From contig RPFO01001060.1 of the NCBI GenBank assembly GCA_009746045.1, positions 1-64,000 on the forward strand: a stretch of DNA of 64,000 nucleotides, in the 5' to 3' direction. This document shows positions 21,462-30,501 of this stretch, piece after piece (the first letter of the stretch is position 1; each line of letters begins with the position of its first letter). The notes under the pieces are model-generated. The model saw only the letters and a list, made by a program, of their open reading frames with translations. It was not told the DNA's origin and made no database searches. Source of the stretch: Mesostigma viride (taxonomy: Eukaryota; Streptophyta; Mesostigmatophyceae; Mesostigmatales; Mesostigmataceae). A program made the translations under genes and the position numbers.

Positions 21462-21464
21462 TCA
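21462..21464 (-). promoter_or_regulatory. UGA at gag-pol junction, family 2
   Basis: gag ends CCA UGA CUU. The frame after it stays open into pol linker sequence matching family 1 (SPVNSQSPL-like block) before a frameshift near 21330. The context UGA-CU is shared with families 1 and 3. Confidence 0.6.
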
Positions 21465-21987
21465 TGGCTTACCCACCTGGCCAGACTTGGCCTGGTCTGG
21501 GCAGTCACGTCGCCAATGACCCGTCCTGCCACATCCAAAGCACTTGTCATCCTTCCCAGCAGCAGCCTTCTTCAGGCCACCCTGGTTCTGGCTGCTCTGA
21601 CTGGCCTGGGTGCCCTGGCCCTGGCTCTTGCCTTGCCCTAGGCCACCCCTGTTCTGCTGACCACCCTGGTGACCACCAGCCTGCTGCTGACCCTTGCCTT
21701 TGGATCCCTGCTGCTGGCCCTTGCCACCCTGGTTACCATTCTGCCTGCGCCTGTTAGCCCTCTGACGCCTACTAGGCCTGGGATCTCCCTGAGCACCCTG
21801 CCCAGGGGCATCACCATGGACCTGATGAGCGGAGGCTGAAGGGGCACCAGTCACCTGGATTGCCTTGCAAGCAGCATTGTCAGATGGACGGATGTTGAAA
21901 ATAACCCTTTGCAAGGCTGTCCACGTCCCATCTGTCTGATCAGCAAACATCCTAGCTGCATTTCTCCCATCCACACTCAGCCCCATG

Positions 21988-23287
21988 CAGTGAACAGCCA
22001 TACGGCGTATAATGCGCCGTATGGCGCGTATTATACGCCATACGCAAGATTTCCGTATGAAAATGGGAAAAAAAATACGCACTGCGTATTTTTTGCGTAT
22101 TTTTTGCGTATTGCGTATTTTTTGCGTATTTTTTGCGTATGAACCGCGTTCGAAGTAGCTTCTGGCATCATTTTGGACGGCACGTGGAGCCGGAACTAGA
22201 CTGTATCTAGGCGACCTGGAACTCCGCGAACGACATGCAGGTGCCAAGCTGGCCGTGCATGTACGACTGTACGTGCATTGCTGCAGATTGCTGCGTGTCG
22301 GACTAGGGTCTAGGAGACGAAGGACGAGGAAATTAGGTGACGAAGTTATGTTGTCTGCCAACAAGGGCGCGCATCTGGCACCTAACATTTAATCGTAGCA
22401 CAATTGACATCCAGGCACCATGGCTAGCGACGGTGATGGTGTGGGTCTATGGAACACGATGATGACTGGGCCGACGAGATGCAGGCCGTATTCGAGACTG
22501 TCTGGACACACATCGTGAAAGAACAGACTCTCAACAAGAAAGGGCAGCCGACAGGTAACTACAAGCTAAGTGACGTGCACACTTTTGGATGCAGAATTCT
22601 CGGGTTCTACCACCCGAGCAAGGCTAGCACCCGCCATATCATGGGCGCTACGTACGCGAAGGAGGCAAGAGTGAGCGAGTGCAAGAGGCCGCCGGAGGCA
22701 TTACGTCGCAGGCTGCGGGGTATTTGGTGTGACTCGCGATGCACATAAATGCCTTATTTAGCCATGCAGGCTGCTGCTAGCCAGCCACCGTACCATATGT
22801 GTTAATGGTTTAGGGAAGCTGGGTCGGGTTGCTGGCATGCATGGTATCCTGCACGCTAGCCACATTGTTGGCAGCCCGTATGGATTCTTGCTTCATGTAG
22901 ATAAATATTGCATGGTGGCCTACCACGAGTAGGCAAGATGTCTGTTTCTGGCACAATGTCTTATTACTTTTGGCAAGTTGGCCGACTGACCGTGTGCTAT
23001 TTACAGACATTATTAATAACAACAGATGTACAATGCTTGTATTTGTAGGCATGCAGCGACGGCAACGGCAATATTATGTGATGATGTGTTAAATAAAGGC
23101 AAGTGGTGTTGCAAGAACACACAAAAAACATGCCTGATTGGTCAGAATGTTGAAGAACCCCCTGAACCATGCAAAAAACAGCATTTTCAAGAGTCCCCGT
23201 ATGATTTGCGTATTATACCCCGTATGGCGTATTATACACCATACCCATGGGCCCCGTATGGTTGCGTATTGCGTATGGCTGTACACT
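21988..23287. mobile_element. Non-autonomous hAT element
   Basis: 1300 bp with terminal inverted repeats CAGTGAACAGCCATACG / CAGTGTACAGCCATACG and an exact 8-bp duplication gccccatg (21980-21987, 23288-23295). An 8-bp duplication with CAG-type ends is the hAT signature. Subterminal regions are packed with gcgtatt repeats (22005-22140 and 23199-23275), as expected for hAT transposase binding sites. No transposase is recognisable inside. Confidence 0.92.
22449..22748 (+). CDS. Small ORF inside the hAT element
   Basis: 99 codons starting MEHDDDWADEMQAVFETVWT. Not recognised. It includes YKLSDVHTFGCRILGFYHPS and an Arg-rich end. It may be a transposase remnant or a captured gene fragment. It may also be chance, although it is the longest plus-strand ORF in the element interior. 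Confidence 0.3.
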   Translation: MEHDDDWADEMQAVFETVWTHIVKEQTLNKKGQPTGNYKLSDVHTFGCRILGFYHPSKASTRHIMGATYAKEARVSECKRPPEALRRRLRGIWCDSRCT

Positions 23288-24159
23288 GGCCCCATGCGAT
23301 CCAGGAAGTAATCTGCTACTGCTGTGTCAGTCAGATTGAAGCCATGCTTGGCCCCCTTCTCCCTGATGCGTGTGAGCCGCTGCAGCTCCTCAGCTACCGT
23401 GCCCTTGATCTCAAAGGTATCATAGCTGAGCTTATAGTGATTAGTGAGGTTGAGTACCTTATCAGAGAACTCCTGACATAGGCCCTCTAGGAACTGAGAC
23501 CAAGTCAGCTTGTCCTTGACAGCTTGCCTAGCCTTGTCCCTCACACGCTCACTGGAATCCCTATTAGTCGTGGATGTGTGGAATACCTGCACAAGGTTGA
23601 CAGTGGGATCTACAGAGCAAGAAACTAGCTCCATATCCTCCAACCACTTGTCTAGCTCTTCCTGTCCCACAGGAGGCTTGAGAGGCTTCTGGCCATTCAT
23701 CACAGCCACAGCACTCATATGAGGTCTAGTTCCAGGCAAAGCACGAGGGTCACTGCCAATGACGGCAGCTCCTACAGGTGCTAATGGCGCAGGAACACTA
23801 GCTGCAGGAACACCAGACTCAGGCACACATGGTCTCTTACCAGGTGCTTGACGTTCAGCATCATTCTGGCCCTCCCCCGTCAGCACCACGCCGTCGGTTG
23901 GCCACTCTGCACGCTCCTCCCCTTGTGCCACCTCCTTCCTCTTCCGGATGGATGCCCTCCTGCCATTGGCGCCCTCTGCCGTTGGGATTGGCTGTCCCTC
24001 TGGCACGACGCTGGCTGGGCCTCCCGTATCTGCCCTTGCCTCACCACCGCCATCCCCCGCTCCCGCCCCGCTCCCGCTGCCGCTCCCGCGCGTGTTACGA
24101 AGCATTATAAAATACTACAGACAACACACGCAGATATGGCTGCTGGATCCCACTCACGC

Positions 24160-25300
24160 TCACGCACTTACTCCAGACGAGGCCGCCTCCTGGCTTGCAC
24201 TCGCCTGCCCCTCCTCACGGTCTGGACGCTGCTCAACACCCTCAGCAACCGATGTGGCTGCTGCTGCCTCTGCGACAATCTGGAGGTCTGGGTTAAACTC
24301 TCCCAGCACGCAGGTCACAGGTCTCCCGTCTGCCTTGCGTTCGACTGGATGTTGTGTCTCACCTGGGTTGCGATGCCAAGCAAGATGATTCGCGTACCCA
24401 CCGCTTACCGCCGCCGACAAGCTCGTTCTGCTCGCCTCGGCCGTAACGGTCGTACTCGTGAGTCACCTCACGAGGGATATGCAGATCAGCTCTCTGCCTC
24501 TCCTCGTAGGTTTCTGTAGTGCCGTCGCCCTCGTTTATCTGCTGGGCTGAGCGCTTGACGGAGCCCTCTGGCTTGTCAGTCCACTCAAAATGGACGTCTT
24601 CAGGCGTCTTCTCGACCCCCGTGACAATCTCCACCTCCGGACCCCACGCAGTGGTGGTTTCCGGCCTTGGTGTATCAAGCCTGGAGTACACTCCGAAAGG
24701 CTGCGTGGTAATATAGAACCTGTCTGCGTACCCTCTCGACTCTTGCAAAAGGACAGCAACAAGATTCTCAATGGTCTGAGCAAATACCTCCGCCGTGCTC
24801 CAAGGATTCACCGCCTCGCGAGCTCGGGCGTTCCGGATGATGTCGGCGTCTGGTACCCCCTCTCCTAGCACTGCTGTCGCCACCCAGTGGTTGAACAGTC
24901 TGGTGCTGCCGAGCGCTGTTGCCACGACCTGGCTAAGCGCCTCCCTGGCTAGGTCGAGACCGGCTAGCGTGATATGGGCGCCCTGGTAGGCGACCTCCAC
25001 ACGATTAGCAGTTTCAGCTAGCGCGTCACGAATGCGCACCAACTCCTCCACCGCCACTCGCCCCGTCTCACCCGGAGAAATCACGACGCGAGCCCGTTGT
25101 ATAATCGGGTCCGCCGCCGCGGGCCTGCTGCCTCCCCCACTCACCGCCACCCACCCCTCTTCTGCCAAGTGCCTCGCTACGTAGGCCGCTTGCACGAATG
25201 TTGGAGCGTTTGCTTGGTTACGGTAGGGGAAAAACGCTTGCGCGTCTCTCTGCTCGTTCGCCTCACCAGCACCGTGGCTGCTTGACGATGAACCAGACAT
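24160..25300 (-). pseudogene. Pre-gag ORF ('ORF0'), family 2
   Basis: Homologue of the family 1 ORF at 7041-8188, also about 380 codons. The ATG is at 25300 (MSGSSSSSHGAGEA), 26 nt after the 5' LTR. Shared blocks: STFVQAAYVAR-like (PTFVQAAYVARHLAEEGWVAV), VISPGETGRVAVEEL, YQGAHITLAGLDLAREALSQ, LFNHWVATAVLGEG, AQTIENLVAVLLQESRGYAD, QQINEGDGTT, RPVTCVLGEFNPD. One frameshift near 24400 splits the last quarter. It stops 55 nt before the gag ATG, as in family 1. Confidence 0.78.
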
Positions 25301-25325
25301 GAAAGCGCTTGGAAGCAATAGTACG

Positions 25326-25987
25326 ATTTGCGCAGCAACTCGTCAGCAGAGCTTGTTCGAGCTCCTGGTCCTTGCCGGCTGGAATGACCCTAGGCTGCTG
25401 GCTAGCAACCTTTATCCTCACACCAGGCCTACGACCCTCGATAGGCTCGCCACTCGTCGTGACGACCAAGGTTCGTGTGTGAAGACGCTCGTTGCCTCGT
25501 TGAGCCTCGAGCTATATGCAACCTCGTTCCATCCTTGTTCCTCGGTCATGAGCAACGCTGGGCAACGCTACATTGCCAGAGCCTCGTATCGTTGCCCTGC
25601 ATCCTTGTTGCAGGCAGCATGCGGGAATCTCTGGCTACATGTATCCTGTGTCTAGGACAGCACAGGACCTGCCTCAGTCCTGCAAGGACTTACATCCTTG
25701 CAGACCTGCTGGCTGGCTACTGGCTTCTACTAGCCACAGGACCGTTGAGCCCTCAGTACACTGTGTCCCAGTCACGTGAGAGTTCAGGCTAAGCCTGTGC
25801 AGGCACGGCCTGCCACGTGTCCTGTCCACTATGCCCTGAGATTGCACCGCCCTCGCCCACCGGTCGGCAGTACTTCGGGACCTGATATCTTTCTAGTCCC
25901 TTGTCTGTTCTAGGCGGTTGACACGGCGTTGGAAAGGTCTCCTCAACCTGCATCCATCTAGCACATTGGTGCCCCAATATGCTAACT
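25326..25987 (-). repeat. 5' LTR, family 2
   Basis: 662 bp, the partner of 15639-16292. On the minus strand it ends GCGCAAAT and is followed by CGTACTATTGC, the same internal start as family 1. Confidence 0.9.
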
Positions 25988-27006
25988 CATTGAACGCTAT
26001 AAAAGCAACGCCCACGCATTGTCCATCCCCAATTTTCCAGGCAGCGTTGACCGCCATCCCCAGCCAGCAGGAATATTAAGTGCTGTCGCAGCACGTCGCC
26101 CCCTCTCCCCCTCGCAGTCCTGGTTTTGCACGTTCGGTTGCTTGGGCGCGTCCAGGCGGTCCGGCACCGCGTACTACCCACTTGAAAATCCTCCCAAGTA
26201 ATTTTTTCCCTGCCTGGTAAGTACGGAATCTGGCAGAAATTCGTCCAGCAAGCATCGTACTACTCTCCACTCCTCCAACTCAAATTTTGCGTATAATTTA
26301 GAATAAATATTAGTCAAATCACGTTCAGACTCCAACTTCGGTCTGAATCGAAAAGTGATATGAAAACACTCAGTGAAACGGTTTCTGCACGCAATGCGGA
26401 CAGGAAAACGGCCTCTGCACATTTTCTGTTACGGTTTCCGCACATTTTCTGGACGTTCCGTCGACTTGTCGCACTGAACGCTACGAAATTTTAGGACGGC
26501 GCGCTCTCGACCTAGCGATGGGCGCAGTAGCCGAAGTTGATCGCCGCAAGGCATGGGATGTTTGATTCGAGACATTGTTTGACGGGGCTCACAACAAGCC
26601 GACCAGGTTGTGAAATACGTGCGTATTGTCAAAATAAATACGGCAATACGCGTTTTTTTGGCCCCGACGTATTCTACGCGTATTTGGTCCCGAATACGTG
26701 ATTTGGACTTGAAAATTTTCGAGGTTCGAGCCGGGGCAGTGCTTGGCGCGAGGCCAGCCGGAACGTGGCGCGGCGCGTACCTCCCCCAAGATCTTCTACT
26801 ATGCAAACTAGGCTCGATTACTACGAACTGGGCTTTTCGTCAGCCCTGCGTCCAGTCACTACGGTAATGACTTGGCAGTTGGCATGCAAGCTAACTGAAA
26901 TTTCCATACACGGAGAGAGTGCCAGCACGATGAAAATGCCAGCTGTGTAAGCGGAACCGCAGACAAAATGCCAGCTGTGTTGGGAACGTAGCCTGTATGA
27001 TTAATA
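25988..27006. other. Intergenic stretch with a TATA box
   Basis: TATAAAAG lies at 25998-26005, 6 bp past the target duplication. Removing the element joins this box to the sequence at 15600-15638, so family 2 landed just upstream of a promoter-like site. No convincing ORF follows. Around 26600-26700 there are several cgtatt/aatacg motifs like the hAT subterminal repeats. Confidence 0.45.
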
Positions 27007-27260
27007 TTGCATGGCGGTGTGCCATCGGATTTTGTGCTAGTTGTCAAACGTGTTTTTGCAGCCGTGCCAGACAAAGGGCCAGAGCATAAATTTGTAGCAA
27101 AAAAGACTGTCACTGTTAAGGATGCTCTGGGGAATACGGTTTCGCAGGTCAAGTTTAGCTGCTCATTTTGCGGCCACAATTTTACCAGTGGCGATGGCAA
27201 GCAGATCAGTGCGACCAGGATGCGCGCACATTTTGCGGGCATCGCAGGGCAGGGCATAGA
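27007..27260 (+). pseudogene. BED-type zinc finger fragment, hAT-like transposase start
   Basis: An open frame with a BED-like finger, CSFCGHNFTSGDGKQIS...RMRAHFAGIAGQGI. This matches the pattern at the N-terminus of many hAT transposases (DNA binding at the transposon ends). The frame continues into the Gypsy LTR at 27261 and stops at 27393. The rest of a transposase is absent, consistent with truncation by the LTR element. Confidence 0.55.
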
Positions 27261-28411
27261 TGTCACGGACGCGAGCTATGTCATCCGGGCGCCCACTATG
27301 CACAAGACCGGTGACGTGCGCAAGGAATTTGTTTTCTACGCATTTTCGACAAAGGCTAGTGACCGGGGGGGGACACTAGCACTTGCAGCATAAGAGCGGA
27401 CGAAAGTGTACGTGCACGCGCGCCGGGCCAGGCACAGCTGGGCGCGCAGCACTGACTTGAGCGGACGGCAGCACAAGTGTGCAGCGTCGAGAGGATCATA
27501 CGCGTGTTAGTGGACAGCTGGAGCTGAAGCTGGACTGCTGGACTTCAACAGCGCCGAGGCTATTGACAGGCCAGGTGTCTTTGTGGTGTAGAATAGCGGG
27601 TCAACGTTATGAGGACTGGACAGAAAATGGAAAAGGACAATTTGCGGTGCGGAGCCAGATCGCTGGAATGAATGCGAAATCGCTGGCAGCCCTAAAAGGG
27701 ATTTCTTCTAGAAAGGAACGATTAGACGCAATGTTTGCTGGGCCACTCACACGCAAGGTGTGAGCGTGCAGATTGTCTGAAGGATATTATGCTTCGACCT
27801 TGCTGGACGTGACTCAATGTCGGACATTCCCAGGGACAGAAATGCCGGAGCCTCTAGGAGATGAGATCGGCAACAGGGTAGCAATTTAGATTTGTCGGGA
27901 TGCCTTCCTGCTTTTGTTGGCATGTGTGGTAGAAAGCCAGGACGGCAACTGGAATGCGGTTTCTATTCGCATGGTTCAGGCAGCAAGATAGTTTTGGCAT
28001 TCCTGGCTGGACTGACAAGTGTGGCGTGTGTCATGCGTGTGGCATGACGAATGGTTTGGTTCATAGTCGAAGAGGACTCTCACGCAGCGTGTAGTCTCTT
28101 CGAGTCTCTCGTTAGTGGCCTTCGTGTTTCTCCCTTTCCTTGGGAGCAAGGCCGGTAGCATGTCATGGAGCGCTGCCTAACTGCGGGCTCGTGAGCATGG
28201 AGTGCATCGATATTGAGACTATCAACGTGTTGTAATTGTATTAACTTTCTCAATAAATTCCGCATGTGCGGCTTCATCATCAGACTGTGCAAAGTGTGTG
28301 TTTTGAAAGCATTATTCTATAGCAGGGGAGGCAATAAGGTGGTTATCAGGCACGAGGGACAGTTCCTTGTCCTCGGCTGAGAGCCCTCCTTTCTTTACTC
28401 GAAGAGACTAC
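27261..28411 (+). repeat. 5' LTR, Gypsy
   Basis: Begins TGTCACGGACG. It matches the 3' copy to 28393 and the inverted copy (37890-39168) to about 28411. The 3' copy has about 145 bp more at its front (36565-36709), which is missing here and replaced by the BED-finger sequence. So either this LTR is 5'-truncated or the boundary is chimeric. An AATAAA-type signal lies near 28250. Confidence 0.8.
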
Positions 28412-28722
28412 CCGGTAGTCTGCTTCCTTCTGTTCGAAGCCAAGACGTTGGCTTTAGTGTTTAGCAACCATCAGCAGTACAGGGAACGGCCTGGCTGACA
28501 GTTTGTAAAGGAAGTGTCTTGAGACAGATTTTAAGAAAATAGAACTAGCCAGAATTTGCTGGCTCTTGTCTTTTTCTGGCAGGCTAGTCGAGTCGTTATC
28601 CTTGACACCTGTTATAAAGCCTTTGGTTGTTGCTTCTTCTCAGCGAAACCTAGGCTTGTTGGTTCTTGTTTTGCCCATCGGTCAGCTGGTGCATGCCACT
28701 GACGCGAGCGCAGACTCGAGCC
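28412..28722 (+). other. Gypsy leader
   Basis: Untranslated leader between the 5' LTR and gag. I could not identify a primer-binding site with confidence. Confidence 0.5.
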
Positions 28723-30501
28723 ATGGCAGATGCAAATAGAGCAGATGCCGACACGTCCGCTCCGGGGTCGAATGGCGGGATTCCTCCCGCCGTACCCGCA
28801 GTGGGTGAGAGTCGCGACCAAGAAGCGCCGCTGAGTATGGTGGCGCTGTTCGCGCAGATGCAAGCGCAGATGCAGCAACAGTCGCAACAGTTGCAGCAGC
28901 AATTGGCGCTGCAGATGCGGGAAGTGACCGACAGATTGGTGGCCGTAGAGGGTCGTCATCTGCAGTCCACACCATGGGACGGGCAGGCATCGATGCCGGG
29001 CCCCAGTGGTGTTGCCGCGGAGCCGAGGGAGCGGGACCAGCCGCCAACCTCAGGTAATGCGGCGGGAAGGGCTTCGATGGAACCGGGGGTTTTGGCTGGG
29101 TCGCTAACCCAACACGACTTGCTTGGTGAGGCGGATGGTCAGCCACGGGGCGAGTATACGCTGGCGCCCAGGCGCCTGCCTTTCGATCAAGCGCGAGACG
29201 GATTGCACGAGGAGAACGGGGCAGGGCTGGCGCGCGCGATGGACCCACACAGGGGTGCACCAGGACGCATGCTGCCAGGCGGGGCCTCAATTCCGTTTGG
29301 GCGAGGCGGTGGGGCGCTGACCGGCGGGTCGACTGCACGGTGGTCAAGTGTGCCAATCGGGCGCATTCCGCCCATGGAGGACATAACCACGCCGCTGGCT
29401 TTCCGAGTACGGGAGGCAGCACGACCAAGCACGCTGGCGCAGGGACGCGCAGCTCAGCGACCGCCGGAGGATGCCGATGGGGTGCAGTACCCGCAAAGGG
29501 TGCGCCTCATACCGGAAGGCGCGAAGATGCCCACCCTACCACGGGTGGACATGCGCGAGAAGTTCTCCACAACCGGCAATCTGGCCACGCTGGCGCAGGC
29601 CTACAACGCGTACAAGTCATGGATTGATCTGCAATACATGACTACGCAAGGCGCTGTAATGCATGAGTTTGTGATGAACAACATGCATTTTTTCTTTCAC
29701 GGCCTTACGCTGAGGCGAGTGGCTAGGCTGGTGGAGCAGTGGAGAGAGGTCTCGCTGTACACGCGTCACACGGACGTGTGGTTCGGCTTCGACGGGCGTG
29801 GCCAGCCCGACTATGACAACATCATGTATGGTGTCGACCCTGCCGAGGAACTGTGGGGCCTCCTTCGCCAGGAATACCCGGTGGAGACCATCAAGGCAGA
29901 GCGTGAGTGGCGCAGTTTCAAGATAGCCGAGGGTGAAACCCCGGAGCAATCTTACGAGCGCCTCATGGAGTTCGCCGGCGAAGTGGAGGACTGGTCCGAA
30001 AAGCTGGCGTGTCAGAAATGGCTGCAAGCGCTAGGCTCCAAGGAGATGGAGCTGCCCACGCCGCCCAACGGCCAGCCGTGGCGATTGCGGTCACTGTGCA
30101 TTGAGGTCAGGGCCATGATGCGACGACACGCGCAAGGCCGGATCTCGGTAAGCACGGTGGTGGCCGAGCTGCAGGCCAAGGTCGACGCGCTGACCAAGGC
30201 CAAGTCGGGTGAGTCGTCTGCCACAAGACAAGCGCGCCCGCAAGGCGGCCACGGTGCTAGCAGGAACCAAGGGGGGTCTCGCAACGCCTCATCGCATGAT
30301 GCAACCCAGGGTAACGCCGCTGGCGGCAACAAAGACGCTGCCGCCCCGACGCGAGCTGGGGGGGCACGTCCTCACAGACGGGTACTAGGACGGATGCGCG
30401 CAAATCGGGCTGCTTCCTTTGCGACAAGGATGGGCACCTTAGTCGCGAGTGTCCAAGCCGCTGCACGAAGCCGCATGGGGCAGACACGAAGTGGCACCTG
30501 A
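28723..30501 (+). CDS. gag, Gypsy element
   Basis: Likely start MADANRADADTSAPG (28723). A Gln-rich coiled stretch (about residues 45-85) precedes a linker. Then comes a capsid-like region (AYNAYKSWIDLQYMTTQGAV, VETIKAEREWRSFKIAEGET, a pattern typical of retrotransposon Gag) and a basic tail. The zinc knuckle CFLCDKDGHLSREC (30411-30452) lies in the next frame, which is also the pol frame. The switch must occur at or near the run of seven G at 30358-30364. It could be programmed slippage or a homopolymer error. Confidence 0.85.
   Translation: MADANRADADTSAPGSNGGIPPAVPAVGESRDQEAPLSMVALFAQMQAQMQQQSQQLQQQLALQMREVTDRLVAVEGRHLQSTPWDGQASMPGPSGVAAEPRERDQPPTSGNAAGRASMEPGVLAGSLTQHDLLGEADGQPRGEYTLAPRRLPFDQARDGLHEENGAGLARAMDPHRGAPGRMLPGGASIPFGRGGGALTGGSTARWSSVPIGRIPPMEDITTPLAFRVREAARPSTLAQGRAAQRPPEDADGVQYPQRVRLIPEGAKMPTLPRVDMREKFSTTGNLATLAQAYNAYKSWIDLQYMTTQGAVMHEFVMNNMHFFFHGLTLRRVARLVEQWREVSLYTRHTDVWFGFDGRGQPDYDNIMYGVDPAEELWGLLRQEYPVETIKAEREWRSFKIAEGETPEQSYERLMEFAGEVEDWSEKLACQKWLQALGSKEMELPTPPNGQPWRLRSLCIEVRAMMRRHAQGRISVSTVVAELQAKVDALTKAKSGESSATRQARPQGGHGASRNQGGSRNASSHDATQGNAAGGNKDAAAPTRAGGARPHRRVLGRMRANRAASFATRMGTLVASVQAAARSRMGQTRSGT

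Larger units (their letters stand above)
21462..24105 (-). pseudogene. gag, family 2, split by an hAT element
   Basis: The N-terminal part is 24105-23288 (ATG at 24105, MLRNTRG; core KWLEDMELVSCSVDP, FLEGLCQEFSDKVLNLTNHY, DYFLDRMG). The C-terminal part is 21987-21462 (GLSVDGRNAARMF, Arg/Gln/Gly-rich tail, CCHC knuckle CFGCGRTGHWRRDC). The two halves join in register with family 1 gag once the 1300-bp hAT insertion and its 8-bp duplication are discounted. Confidence 0.9.
15639..25987 (-). mobile_element. Copia-like LTR retrotransposon, family 2
   Basis: 10.35-kb minus-strand element flanked by the 5-bp duplication cattg (15634-15638 and 25988-25992). LTRs are 15639-16292 and 25326-25987. The order is the same as family 1: pre-gag ORF, gag, UGA, integrase, protease, RT, RNase H. 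Two later insertions lie inside it: an hAT element in gag and a family 3 solo LTR in pol. Removing both (about 1.9 kb) leaves about 8.4 kb, like family 1. Confidence 0.92.

Noticed and set aside
27479-27763. 94-codon ORF inside the Gypsy 5' LTR
   Set aside because: It is present in all three LTR copies only because the LTR is repeated, and it is truncated in the other two. No domain is recognisable.
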